Assembly: GCA_012735215.1 (NCBI GenBank)
Contig: JAAYHX010000019.1
Span: 1-55,886 of the forward strand
From: Tissierellia bacterium
GTDB lineage: Bacteria > Bacillota > Clostridia > Tissierellales > Tepidimicrobiaceae
Direction: 5' to 3'
DNA length: 55,886 bases
Part shown: piece by piece, positions 1 through 8,088 of the stretch
Position numbering within the stretch: position 1 is the first letter of the stretch
How the letters are laid out: each line of letters begins with the position of its first letter
Program-made: the position numbers and the translations under genes
Notes under the pieces: model-generated
The model's input: only the letters and a program-made list of their open reading frames with translations
What the model was told of the DNA's origin: nothing
Database searches by the model: none

Positions 1-255
1 CATATAGGGAAAAACTATAGAAAGATATATGCTGTAGTACTTTGGATTGCAGTATTTACAACAGCTGTAGCTAATGGATTTGGGTTCATGAACAGAGTAT
101 CTAATTCAAAAAGAAAGCTATTATATACAGGATTATTCTGCTTATCTGCTATACCCCTAGCAAAGTTTGGATTTGCCAACCTAGTTGCGACCATATATCC
201 TATATTTGGATTTATAGGAGTTGGAATGATGCTATTTATTCTGCTATGCTTATAG
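1..255 (+). CDS. C-terminal fragment of a YkvI-like polytopic membrane protein
   Basis: The first reading frame is open from the window edge to a TAG at 253-255, giving the last 84 residues of a protein whose start lies outside. The piece is hydrophobic, with about three membrane segments and a motif TTAVANGFGF followed by a KFGFANLVATIYPIFGFIG stretch. This resembles the end of YkvI-family membrane proteins, distant relatives of amino-acid permeases. Substrate unknown. The next gene starts 26 bases downstream, so they may be co-transcribed. The family call rests on memory of the C-terminal motif. Confidence 0.6.
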   Translation, partial: HIGKNYRKIYAVVLWIAVFTTAVANGFGFMNRVSNSKRKLLYTGLFCLSAIPLAKFGFANLVATIYPIFGFIGVGMMLFILLCL

Positions 256-281
256 TATGTAATACTTAAGGAGTGGATCAA

Positions 282-1106
282 ATGCCATATATACATATAC
301 ATGATAAGAAATTATATTTTAGAGAATATGGTAAAGGTGAACCTATAGTCTTTCTAAATGGAATGATGATGAGCACATCTTCTTGGATTCCTTTTGCTGA
401 TACTGTATCAAAAGGATATAGGATGATTACAGTGGATTTGCTTGATCAGGGAAGATCCGATGACTGTGAAGAGGGATATACTGTTGACACCCAAGCAAGT
501 TATTTAAATAGTTTTCTTGATAAACTGGGGCTTGATAGGGTACACCTTTTGGGCATGTCCTATGGGGGAAAGGTTGCCTTAACCTTTGCTGTTAAATATC
601 CTTCTAAGGTAAAATCCCTAATACTTTCAAATACTGATAGTTTAACACCAAATATAATGAAGGAGATAGGGAAAGGATGGGCCCATGCTGTATCAACCCT
701 TGATGGTGAAGTTTTTTCATCTATTGTATTTCCATATATGTATTCCTACAACTTCTATGAGAATAACCATGAGTTTATAGAATATAATAAAAAAGCGCTT
801 TTTAAGGCTTTAAATGAAAGGTGGAGGGATAGATTTTTAAGGCATTTACATAGTGCCTTAGATTATGACCTATCCCTAGAGATTAATAAGATAAAAGTGC
901 CTACCCTGATTATAAGTTCTGAGCTGGATACCCTAACATTAACTCAGTATCAAGAGTATATTCATAATCAGATAGAAAACTCCCAATGGGTCATTATTAA
1001 GGGAGCTGGTCATGCAGTCATATTTGAAAAACCTAAGGAGTATATATCCCTAGTCATGAAGTTTTTGGATAATATTAATAATCAAAAACAGCCCCATATT
1101 CCCTAG
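282..1106 (+). CDS. alpha/beta-fold hydrolase
   Basis: A 274-residue protein with the alpha/beta hydrolase fold, probably a soluble cytoplasmic esterase or peptidase-like enzyme of unknown substrate. The nucleophile elbow is GMSYGG with Ser93; the likely acid is Asp216 in SSELD and the catalytic His is His244 in GAGHAV. The oxyanion region is LNGMMMST near residue 25. The ATG at 282 is chosen because AAGGAG at 268-273 lies 8 bases before it; the in-frame GTG at 273 overlaps that ribosome site. The gene ends inside a hairpin that serves the convergent gene. Confidence 0.88.
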   Translation: MPYIHIHDKKLYFREYGKGEPIVFLNGMMMSTSSWIPFADTVSKGYRMITVDLLDQGRSDDCEEGYTVDTQASYLNSFLDKLGLDRVHLLGMSYGGKVALTFAVKYPSKVKSLILSNTDSLTPNIMKEIGKGWAHAVSTLDGEVFSSIVFPYMYSYNFYENNHEFIEYNKKALFKALNERWRDRFLRHLHSALDYDLSLEINKIKVPTLIISSELDTLTLTQYQEYIHNQIENSQWVIIKGAGHAVIFEKPKEYISLVMKFLDNINNQKQPHIP

Positions 1107-1120
1107 TAGAATATGGGGCT
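1090..1120 (-). terminator. rho-independent terminator of the MocR gene
   Basis: Arms 1090-1100 and 1110-1120 form an 11-bp perfect stem with a 9-base loop. Read on the minus strand the stem is followed by TGTTTTTG, so it mainly ends the gene stopping at 1134. The left part overlaps the stop codon of the hydrolase gene. Confidence 0.75.
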
Positions 1121-1133
1121 GGGGTAGTTGAAC

Positions 1134-2579
1134 CTATATAAAGGGGATATACTTATTACTGTTTTTTGTGTACTTCTTTTTAATATTATTTTCTATTATC
1201 CTTATACCTTCAATTATTTCATCATTAGAGACATCACCAAAACTCAGTCTTATATAGTTATAATAAGTCTCCTCATCTAGGAAAAATATTTTTCCTGGTA
1301 CTATGGCAACATTGTTTTTAATACATTCATCGTATAAATCTATAGCATCTATTTCCCTTGGCAGTTTAATCCATACACTAAGGCCTCCCTTAGGTTCATG
1401 GAAGGTAATATTGTACTTATTGAGCTTTTCTAATTCTTTTATCATAATACTGTATTTATCTGCATAGACCTTCTTTATGGTTTCCATGTGTTTTTTCCAA
1501 TACCCTTTTCTTAAATAGAGGTCAAAGGATCTTTGTAAAAATCCTGATGAAGATATGTCTGATGTGTGTTTAGCTCTTATTATGCTGGGAAATAGATTTT
1601 TGGGCACTGTCATAAAACCAATTCTCAATCCAGGCATAAAGATCTTTGAAAAACTCTTTATATATATGACCCTATCGGAATCATCTATTGATTTTAATGG
1701 AAGTTTAACTTGATGGTCATAATTTAAATCTGTTAAGAAGTCATCCTCAATAATATAGAAATTATGTTTTTCACTTAATTTAATCAATTCCTTCTTTTTC
1801 TCTTCACTATAGGAATAGGTGGTGGGGCTCTGGTAGTTAGTCATCATGTATAGGAATTTAGGTTTATACTTTTTAACATATTCATTGAGCAGGTCTATAT
1901 CAATCCCATCTTCTAAGATAGGAATGCCTATAATATTAGCTCCTCTGGATTTAAAGGAGGCTATAGCTGCAGAATAGGTAGGATTCTCAACGAAAATATA
2001 ATCTCCATGAGAAATGAGTATTTTTGAAATTATATCAATTCCTTGTTGTCCTCCTGATATTATAACTACCTGATCCTTATCCACATCCATATTATAGTGT
2101 ATGCTAAGAAAATGTGATATGGACCTTCTAAAGGGTTCATATCCGTTTATTTCTGGGTATACAAAAGCCTTTGCCTTATCCCTATCTAGGACTTCTATTA
2201 AAGACTGTTTGAATTCTTCTATTGGAAATAGATCAGGACTAGGGGATACAGATGCAAAATTAATACTATCCTTTGATATAGGAAGAACCCCTTCTGCCAT
2301 CAGCTGGATATCCCTGTTATCTTCTAAATACACAGTCTCATCATAAGTCCCATATTTTACATAGGTTCCGCTTCCCTTTATGGAAAAGACATATCCTTCC
2401 TTCTCTAAAAGCTTATAGGCGTTTACTACTGTTATGTTGTTAACATTTAGTTTCTTTGCTAAACTTCTTATAGAAGGCAGCTTTTCTCCTTCTTTCAATT
2501 GATCAGTATCTATCATGTTTTTTATGCTGTTATAGAGTTGTATGTAAAGAGGGATACTTGAATTCTTATCAATTAACAT
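1134..2579 (-). CDS. MocR/PdxR-like GntR-family regulator with aminotransferase domain
   Basis: A 481-residue MocR-type regulator. Residues 1-75 form a GntR winged helix (LPSIRSLAKKLNVNNITV), followed by a linker and a fold-type I aminotransferase domain from about 105 to 470. PLP-site residues are visible: Asn248 (TNYQSP), Asp280 (IIEDD), Lys312 in SFSKIFMPGLR, and Arg319. Such proteins bind PLP and often control vitamin B6, GABA or amino-acid genes; the target here is unknown. The ATG at 2579 follows GGAGGT. A 22-bp palindrome sits at its promoter (2593-2614), which suggests autoregulation. The divergent neighbour at 2702 is a possible second target. Confidence 0.9.
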   Translation of the reverse strand: MLIDKNSSIPLYIQLYNSIKNMIDTDQLKEGEKLPSIRSLAKKLNVNNITVVNAYKLLEKEGYVFSIKGSGTYVKYGTYDETVYLEDNRDIQLMAEGVLPISKDSINFASVSPSPDLFPIEEFKQSLIEVLDRDKAKAFVYPEINGYEPFRRSISHFLSIHYNMDVDKDQVVIISGGQQGIDIISKILISHGDYIFVENPTYSAAIASFKSRGANIIGIPILEDGIDIDLLNEYVKKYKPKFLYMMTNYQSPTTYSYSEEKKKELIKLSEKHNFYIIEDDFLTDLNYDHQVKLPLKSIDDSDRVIYIKSFSKIFMPGLRIGFMTVPKNLFPSIIRAKHTSDISSSGFLQRSFDLYLRKGYWKKHMETIKKVYADKYSIMIKELEKLNKYNITFHEPKGGLSVWIKLPREIDAIDLYDECIKNNVAIVPGKIFFLDEETYYNYIRLSFGDVSNDEIIEGIRIIENNIKKKYTKNSNKYIPFI

Positions 2580-2592
2580 TTTTTACCTCCAT

Positions 2593-2614
2593 ATAAATGT
2601 ATCGATACATTTAT
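2593..2614. promoter_or_regulatory. 22-bp perfect palindrome, candidate operator
   Basis: The two 11-base halves (ATAAATGTATC and its complement) are exactly inverted about 2603/2604. The site overlaps the start side of the MocR-gene promoter and lies just before its ribosome site, the right place for a repressor. Binding by the MocR protein is inference. Confidence 0.6.
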
Positions 2615-2640
2615 TATATCAAATTTTAAAATAACTACAA
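2613..2640 (-). promoter_or_regulatory. promoter of the MocR-like gene
   Basis: On the minus strand TTGTAG (2640-2635) and a consensus TATAAT (2618-2613) are separated by 16 bases. The predicted start near 2606 falls inside the palindrome at 2593-2614. Confidence 0.6.
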
Positions 2641-2701
2641 ATATTTTGCAGGAAATGATAAAAAAACAAAGAATTATAAAATAAAATGGGGTGATGTAGT
2701 A

Positions 2702-3784
2702 GTGGATAAAAAAGTAATAAGCAGTTGGATTATAAAGTTGATTATTATTATCCTAATAGGAATCATATTGTTCTTTTCTTATAAGGGAAATCAGCAAAAA
2801 TTTATAAACTTTATAAACACCTTAACCGCCAGAGAACAGACTTTGGAGGTTGTCAACTCCATTTCAATAGAGAATCCAGTGGAAAAGGTCTTATTCCATG
2901 AAGATAAAATATTGGTTTGCGGAAGTGATAATTTATCAATCTATGATTTAGAGGGACAAAGGGAGTGGGAGAAGGAATTTACTTTAGATAGCCCTAAGAT
3001 GCTATTTGGAAAGGAAAGGATTTATGTTTATGATAGCAGGGTTGGAGATATATATTCATTAAACTTTGAAGGGAATACTCTCGGTAGACTTCCTATGGGC
3101 AGTGAGATAAAAAACATGACTGAAAGCAAGGGAAATCTTTTGGTTCACACTGTTGGAGAAAGGGGAGAAGAACTAAAAATACTTAGTTTATCGGGCAATA
3201 TAGTGGGGACTAAATCGATAGAAGATAGTAGGATACTTACTTATTGTATAGATGATAATAAAAAAATTTATGCCATTTCTACCTTAAGTTTAAGATACGA
3301 TACCATAAAGACTGAAATTCAAGTGTACGATATGAAGGGGCAACTTGTTTCTACCTTCCCCTTAAATGACGAAATATCAATGTATATGGAATTTCTTGAG
3401 GAAAATAAGCTATTAGTAATGACAGATAAGGGCTTATATCTATTAAAAGATGGAACTGCTGTATGGGAAAGGGAAGAGGAAGGAGTTAAGGATATATACG
3501 TAGATAAAAGTAATAACATATATATTTTAAAGGATGAAGTCATCGTGGGCATTTTACCAGATGGAAATGTTAAGGATAAACACTATCTTGCCCATGAATA
3601 TGATAGGATAGTTCCTTTCAAAAACAACCTAGTACTATGGGGATCCAATCACATAATAGGTTTACAAGGAGGAAAGGAAGTATTTAGTTATGAATCCAAG
3701 GATGAAATCTATGATGTAGTTGAAGGCAATGGATACTTAATTGTTGTATATTACGATAGAATAGAATTAATGGAAGGTAAATAG
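2702..3784 (+). CDS. DUF5711-family membrane-anchored beta-propeller protein
   Basis: A 360-residue protein with one N-terminal membrane segment (about residues 10-27) and an extracytoplasmic part built from repeated short beta units, such as the YDLEGQREWE and YDMKGQLVST types, typical of PQQ-like propellers. This matches the DUF5711 family, whose function is unknown. The GTG at 2702 is preceded by GGGGTG at 2688-2693. The gene opens an operon with a CvpA-family gene and another membrane protein, so a cell-surface or envelope role is likely, but no enzyme activity can be read. Confidence 0.7.
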   Translation: MDKKVISSWIIKLIIIILIGIILFFSYKGNQQKFINFINTLTAREQTLEVVNSISIENPVEKVLFHEDKILVCGSDNLSIYDLEGQREWEKEFTLDSPKMLFGKERIYVYDSRVGDIYSLNFEGNTLGRLPMGSEIKNMTESKGNLLVHTVGERGEELKILSLSGNIVGTKSIEDSRILTYCIDDNKKIYAISTLSLRYDTIKTEIQVYDMKGQLVSTFPLNDEISMYMEFLEENKLLVMTDKGLYLLKDGTAVWEREEEGVKDIYVDKSNNIYILKDEVIVGILPDGNVKDKHYLAHEYDRIVPFKNNLVLWGSNHIIGLQGGKEVFSYESKDEIYDVVEGNGYLIVVYYDRIELMEGK

Positions 3785-3807
3785 GACAAGGTTTGGTGAT
3801 AGTGGAC

Positions 3808-4410
3808 ATGAATTGGGTAGATATGATTATAACAATACTTATGATATATTTTGTTTACAAGGGATCAAAACTTGGTTTAATATCATCTGTGTTTCGTATG
3901 ATTAGTTTTTTCTTTTCAGCATACCTAGCTTCAAGATACCATAGCTTCATATATGAATTCATTATTAATAACAGATTTCTTTACGGAATCTTTGAAAAGG
4001 CTACAGGATTCATATTAAATCTAATTTTACAATCTAGAATCAATGAAAGTTCAGATTCCCTTTTAAGGCTCATGTCTGGGGGGATGGTAAAACCTGTAAT
4101 TTCATTAGCCTCAATAATTATCATATTTGTTCTTGCTAATATGTTACTAAAGACAGTTTTAGGTATTATCTCCCTATTATTTAGAATTCCTATTTTAAAA
4201 AGCCTCAATAAGGCAGGAGGTATGATATTTGGATTTCTTCAAGGTTTTATTATTGTATATTTTTTCAATATGGTCTTTCAGAAATTTGCAGCCTTCATTC
4301 CTGATTCTAGGCTGGGGGAGGGAATAGATAGTTCATTGATATTGGCGTATTTGCAGAATATTGATCTTATTGACCTGTTTTTAAACTTTAGTAATAAAAA
4401 ATTTATTTAG
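3808..4410 (+). CDS. CvpA family membrane protein
   Basis: A 200-residue polytopic membrane protein with the CvpA-type N-terminus MNWVDMIITILMIYFVYKG, several membrane helices and a glycine-rich GGMIFGFLQG turn. CvpA proteins are linked to colicin V export in Escherichia coli and to envelope integrity, without a settled mechanism. The frame opens upstream with TTG (3793) and GTG (3796, 3802); ATG 3808 is preferred because GGTGAT at 3795-3800 lies 7 bases before it and the family usually starts there. It follows the DUF5711 gene by about 20 bases and is probably co-transcribed. Confidence 0.78.
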   Translation: MNWVDMIITILMIYFVYKGSKLGLISSVFRMISFFFSAYLASRYHSFIYEFIINNRFLYGIFEKATGFILNLILQSRINESSDSLLRLMSGGMVKPVISLASIIIIFVLANMLLKTVLGIISLLFRIPILKSLNKAGGMIFGFLQGFIIVYFFNMVFQKFAAFIPDSRLGEGIDSSLILAYLQNIDLIDLFLNFSNKKFI

Positions 4411-4425
4411 TAAGGAGGGAGGTTC

Positions 4426-5046
4426 ATGGGTAAAAGAGATTATTTGTTTGGAGTGTTTTTAGTCTTTGTGGGTATATTGTTTCTTCTATTGAATTTCAAG
4501 GTTATAACACTGGAATGGCTTATGTTTATACTATCAGTTGGAATCTTAATAGGGTATCTATTTAAAAGGTCTATTATGCATTTGGTATTCGGAATCATTC
4601 TATTGGGGATTTCTTCTATTTCAATATTGGATAAATATGTATTTGAGGGAATAGATGTTGAGAGATTCTTGTTCTTAACCATTTTGGGTATTGTTTCTTT
4701 GATATTTTATGCTAGGGAGAAAAACAAGTCTTTGCTTGCAATTGGTGCCATGTCCATGGCTTTTGGACTGTATAACCTCTTGACAGAAATAGTAGTAAGG
4801 GATATAAAATGGATGCTGTATCTACTATTTGGGATCTCTTTTTATATAATGTATTTAGTAGGATATAGGGATTCCAATTCCAAGTGGCCTAGAGAAATAG
4901 GTTCAGTGATGATTATTATATCTTTGGTCTTCTTATTGACGTCCCAGACCATGCTTAAGTTTCCAATATGGAGGTATATATTCTACATACTACCAGTCCT
5001 TTTAATTGTTGTGGGAGCAATAATCATATACGACAGGCGAAAATAA
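4426..5046 (+). CDS. polytopic membrane protein, LiaF/DUF5668-like N-terminus
   Basis: A 206-residue protein with about seven to eight hydrophobic helices. The opening (LFGVFLVFVGILFLLLNF) resembles the membrane part of LiaF and DUF5668 proteins, which often sit beside envelope-stress regulators. The ATG follows AAGGAGGGAGG. It closes the 2702-5046 operon and faces a broken DUF2089/YvlB-like regulator gene; genes of that type are common partners of such membrane proteins. Function unassigned. Confidence 0.6.
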   Translation: MGKRDYLFGVFLVFVGILFLLLNFKVITLEWLMFILSVGILIGYLFKRSIMHLVFGIILLGISSISILDKYVFEGIDVERFLFLTILGIVSLIFYAREKNKSLLAIGAMSMAFGLYNLLTEIVVRDIKWMLYLLFGISFYIMYLVGYRDSNSKWPREIGSVMIIISLVFLLTSQTMLKFPIWRYIFYILPVLLIVVGAIIIYDRRK

Positions 5047-5075
5047 AGAATAATCCCATCTATTGGGATTATTCT
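5047..5075. terminator. bidirectional hairpin terminator
   Basis: A perfect 12-bp stem (5047-5058 with 5064-5075) directly follows the stop at 5044-5046. The T-rich tail is better on the minus strand (TTATTTT) than on the plus strand. It lies between convergent genes. Confidence 0.6.
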
Positions 5076-5589
5076 ACTGTTATCTCAACTTTTTGTCCAT
5101 TTTCATTTTCCACATCTACTATTTTTCCTTCTTTTCCATCTCTAATTGCATTAATTATTTCATTTATACTTTCTTTATCAATACCAGCTTCTTTTAAATC
5201 TGGAGATATCTTATATTTTGTTTTTCACCTTTGAGAAGCTTAAGGGCTTCTTCTGCAGAAATTTCACCATCACTTAATTTCTTGAGTATTTCTTTTTGGT
5301 TTATAGCTGGTTCGTTATATTTAGGGCTATATCCTAGGGCTTTTATAATATCTTCTAGTTTGTTTCTCACTGTTGGATAAGATATTCCCATTTCCTTTTC
5401 TATTTATTTAATATTGCCTCTGTTTTTTATGAAGATTTCCACGAAATTTTTCTGTTCATCTGTAAGCTTACAAAATTTACAGGATGTGAAATTCCCTTCA
5501 ATGGCTGTGTGACAATTATAACAGCTTAGCTTGGATATAGTTAGTTCTTCCCCGCATACGGGACATTTGCCTAGCATTTCCCTTTTCAT
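5069..5589 (-). pseudogene. broken DUF2089-type zinc-ribbon regulator with SHOCT/YvlB-like tail
   Basis: From ATG 5589 a zinc ribbon is read (CPVCGEEL, then CYNCHTA and CKFCKL), then a TAA stop at 5404-5406. The same frame continues without a break as IEKEMGISYPTVRNKLEDI, the helix-turn-helix expected next, then GEISAEEALKLLKGEK. There a missing base in the A-run at 5222-5226 shifts the frame; adding one A gives TKYKISPDLKEAGIDKE and a YvlB-like tail ending VDVENENGQKVEITVE at 5069. So one substitution (probably GAA to TAA) and one A deletion split an otherwise well-kept gene. It is either a recent pseudogene or carries sequence errors. The intact form would be a DNA-binding regulator of the adjacent membrane-protein genes. 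Confidence 0.75.
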
Positions 5590-5961
5590 TTTATTTTTCC
5601 TTTCTTTTAGAGTATTGATATTTTGCCATGTAATTTGGAATCCAATAGACTACTTATCATCCCCTATTTATGAAAAGTCAAAAACAGGATATAATATCAC
5701 AAGAATGATTGTTTATATAATAATTGCTGTTTAACATTATGTTAATGTGCAAAATTAAAAATATAAATATAGAAATAAAAAATATTAAATATAAAATTAA
5801 ATATATTAATAAAACAAAATTGCTTATCTAAGATAATTTAATATTAAACTATAATAGATATAATTAATAATTGATTGAATACCTATTAAAAATCCCAATA
5901 GGCTTTAGCTATAGCAGAGTAGTATAATATACTTGAGATAATCAATGGGAGGTTTATAATT
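5590..5961. other. AT-rich intergenic region with a 15-bp palindrome
   Basis: This 370-bp gap has no credible gene. A 7-1-7 palindrome TTAACAT-T-ATGTTAA lies at 5731-5745. The stretch 5750-5880 is almost purely A and T. A TATAAT at 5923-5928 fits a promoter for yedF, with no good -35. On the minus strand TTGACT and TGATAA about 16 bases apart, near 5655-5682, may serve the broken regulator gene. Confidence 0.4.
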
Positions 5962-6561
5962 ATGAAAAAAATTGAAGTAGATGCAAGAGGACAAGCATGT
6001 CCTAAGCCAGTTATTATGACAAAGAAGGAATTAGATAATATTGAAGAAGGCATAATAATAACTATAGTAGATAATGAAGTTGCAAAGAATAATGTTTCAA
6101 AGCTTGCAAATAGTCTAGGTTTTGAATATAAAGTAGATGAAGGTGAAAATGAGTATCTTATAACTATAATTAAAGGTAAAGGAGAAGTAAAGGAAGAAGA
6201 AAAGGCTAAAGGAGCTGTTTCAGGGGATAAAGTAGTGGTATTTTCTTCCAATACCATGGGCAAGGGTTCTGAGGAGTTAGGAAAGGTTCTTATAAAATCC
6301 TTTATATATACCTTAACTGAAACAAATCCTTATCCAGCTACACTCATATTCTATAATGGTGGGGTACATCTAACTTGTGAAGGTTCTCCTGTGCTAGAAG
6401 ACTTAAAGAAGTTAGAGGATGAAGGAGTAGAGATCATTTCTTGTGGTACTTGTCTAGACTATTTTAACATAAAGGATAAGCTTCAAGTGGGGCAGATTTC
6501 CAACATGTACACAATATATGATAAAATGGCTAATGCAGGAAATATTATTAACATAGGGTAG
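5962..6561 (+). CDS. yedF: YedF, selenium-linked TusA/DsrE-like protein
   Basis: A 199-residue protein. Residues 1-75 are a TusA/SirA domain with the CPxP motif (Cys13 in GQACPKPV). The C-terminal half is DsrE-like and ends with a CGTC pair near residue 157. YedF-family proteins occur mainly in organisms that use selenium and are thought to carry sulfur or selenium as a persulfide/perselenide. The ATG follows GGGAGG with good spacing. The next gene encodes DUF3343, the usual companion. This suggests selenoprotein use elsewhere in the genome; no selD or selenoprotein gene is in the window. Confidence 0.88.
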   Translation: MKKIEVDARGQACPKPVIMTKKELDNIEEGIIITIVDNEVAKNNVSKLANSLGFEYKVDEGENEYLITIIKGKGEVKEEEKAKGAVSGDKVVVFSSNTMGKGSEELGKVLIKSFIYTLTETNPYPATLIFYNGGVHLTCEGSPVLEDLKKLEDEGVEIISCGTCLDYFNIKDKLQVGQISNMYTIYDKMANAGNIINIG

Positions 6562-6575
6562 GAGAGTATGCTATA

Positions 6576-6842
6576 ATGAAAGATAAGGAGTACGGCATTA
6601 TTACTTTTAAATCAACTCACTTTGCAATAAAGGCTGAATCAGTCTTTGGTAGTCAGTCCATCAATACTAGAACCATACCTGTTCCTAGGGAGATATCTCG
6701 TAGTTGTGGCTTAGCCATTAGGTTTGATCTAGATGACATGGAAAAGGTAGACCAAATTATCAGTGAGTTCAATCTAGATATTGATGGAATTTATAAGGTT
6801 ATAAAGGGTGATAACCTTAATAAGGTGGAAAAGCTCAATTAG
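6576..6842 (+). CDS. DUF3343 protein, putative Se/S carrier
   Basis: An 88-residue protein with the DUF3343 pattern: an N-terminal FKSTHFAIKAE segment, IPVPREIS, and a single conserved cysteine in SRSCGLAIRF. The family is described as a putative Se/S carrier and is often found beside yedF and selenium genes. It begins 14 bases after yedF with its own AGGAG site, so they are probably one transcript. Biochemical role is not established. Confidence 0.8.
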   Translation: MKDKEYGIITFKSTHFAIKAESVFGSQSINTRTIPVPREISRSCGLAIRFDLDDMEKVDQIISEFNLDIDGIYKVIKGDNLNKVEKLN

Positions 6843-6854
6843 GAGAGAAATACA

Positions 6855-7724
6855 ATGGATCTAGTGTATATTTATAGGGACCTTGTGCACCTGTTTAATA
6901 GCTTTTTTAGGAACAATAGTGGAGAGTTAAATCTAGTAGGTAAGGTTCTAAGCATCTTTATTGTATTTATAGTTATTAAGGTGTTATTAAGGGTCCTAAA
7001 TGTTTTGATAAATAAGGCTGTTAAAAGAAGAAAGAATAGTAAATTTGCAGTAGATAGTAGGAAATTAAACACTGGAGCCGCTGTATTGAAAAATGTGATT
7101 AAATACATCCTCTACTTCATAGGAATAATGATAGTCCTTGATATATTTGGCGTTAATACCACCTCAATAATTGCTACGGCGGGTATTGGTGGTTTAGCTA
7201 TAAGTTTTGGTGCCCAATCCCTAGTTAAAGATATAATAACAGGTTTTTTTATCCTTTTTGAAGATCAGTTTTCTGTTGGTGATTATGTGAAGATAGCAGA
7301 TTTAGAAGGTGTCGTTGAAGAAATGGGAATAAGGGTTACTAAGATAAGGGATTTTACAGGGGAACTGCATATTATACCCAATGGGAACATATCATTGGTT
7401 ACTAACAAGAGCAGGGGCCCCATGTCTTCTTATGTAGATGTGAGGATAGCCTATGAAGAAGATACTGATAGAGCTATTAAAGTGATCCAAGAGGTATGTG
7501 ATAGGATAAAAAGCAGCAATGACAGTATATTAGAAGGTCCATCAGTATTGGGTATAACTGATTTAGGGGATTCAGGTATAAATATTAAGGTTATAGCCAA
7601 AACAAAGCCCATGGAACAGTGGGCTTTGGAAAGACAGATAAGAAAAGAGATAAAGAAGGCCTTTGATGAAGAAAAGATACAGATTGCTTATCCTAAGTTT
7701 ATAATACAGGATAAAAAAGCTTAG
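6855..7724 (+). CDS. small-conductance mechanosensitive channel, MscS family
   Basis: A 289-residue MscS/YggB-type channel. Three membrane segments (about residues 28-48, 75-97 and 105-125) are followed by the beta domain (GDYVKIADLEGVVEEMGIRVTKIRD) and the alpha/beta cytoplasmic domain. The pore helix region is AGIGGLAISFGAQSLVKDI. Such channels release solutes on hypo-osmotic shock. It starts 12 bases after the DUF3343 gene with GGAGAG before the ATG, continuing the yedF operon. Confidence 0.92.
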   Translation: MDLVYIYRDLVHLFNSFFRNNSGELNLVGKVLSIFIVFIVIKVLLRVLNVLINKAVKRRKNSKFAVDSRKLNTGAAVLKNVIKYILYFIGIMIVLDIFGVNTTSIIATAGIGGLAISFGAQSLVKDIITGFFILFEDQFSVGDYVKIADLEGVVEEMGIRVTKIRDFTGELHIIPNGNISLVTNKSRGPMSSYVDVRIAYEEDTDRAIKVIQEVCDRIKSSNDSILEGPSVLGITDLGDSGINIKVIAKTKPMEQWALERQIRKEIKKAFDEEKIQIAYPKFIIQDKKA

Positions 7725-7737
7725 GGGGGAGATGTTC

Positions 7738-7953
7738 ATGCTTGTATATGAGTTAGGAGATGTAGTAACTTTAAAAAAGGCTCACCCTTGTGGGGAAAAT
7801 CGCTGGGAGATTATGAGAACTGGTGTTGATATCAAGTTAAAGTGTCTTGGATGTAACAGGATGATCTGGATGCCCAGAATAGAATTTGAAAGGAAAGTAC
7901 GCAAGATTCTAGTGGATGATAAGTGGATAAGCATAGTTCATCACAAGGGCTAA
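7738..7953 (+). CDS. DUF951 domain protein
   Basis: A 71-residue small basic protein with the DUF951 pattern: YELGDVVTLKKAHPCG, then WEIMRTGVDIKLKC and a CxxC (CLGC), ending in a basic helix. The family is widespread beside mscS and serS in Firmicutes but has no known function; the cysteine pair may bind metal. The frame opens at ATG 7732, but the ribosome site at 7723-7731 abuts it, so ATG 7738 is preferred. Confidence 0.83.
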   Translation: MLVYELGDVVTLKKAHPCGENRWEIMRTGVDIKLKCLGCNRMIWMPRIEFERKVRKILVDDKWISIVHHKG

Positions 7954-8031
7954 ATTGGATAAAGATTGATAAATTTTCTTAAAATAATAGACAAATTTTA
8001 AATTAAATAGTAAACTATATACGAAGGCATT

Positions 8032-8062
8032 TATAATAATCATGGTCAGGAAAACGTTTCTT
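8032..8062 (+). promoter_or_regulatory. candidate promoter -10 and cre-like site before the aminotransferase
   Basis: TATAAT lies at 8032-8037 without a good -35. At 8049-8062 the sequence GGAAAACGTTTCTT matches 12 of 14 positions of the CcpA cre consensus TGWAARCGYTWNCW. Carbon-catabolite control is inference. Confidence 0.35.
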
Positions 8063-8088
8063 AAATATTTTAGGAGGTGTATTTATTT

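Noticed and set aside
5222-5226. Programmed -1 frameshift in the DUF2089 gene
   Set aside because: The A-run is only five long with no clear downstream stimulator, and an upstream in-frame stop already breaks the gene; decay or sequence error is simpler.
4968-5234. 88-codon plus-strand frame after the 4426 membrane protein
   Set aside because: It runs through the terminator hairpin and antisense to the broken regulator; no start signal.
5731-5745. Palindrome as a Rex or Fnr site
   Set aside because: Half-site order and spacing do not match TTGTTAA-N4-TTAACAA or the Fnr TTGAT-N4-ATCAA pattern; left unassigned.
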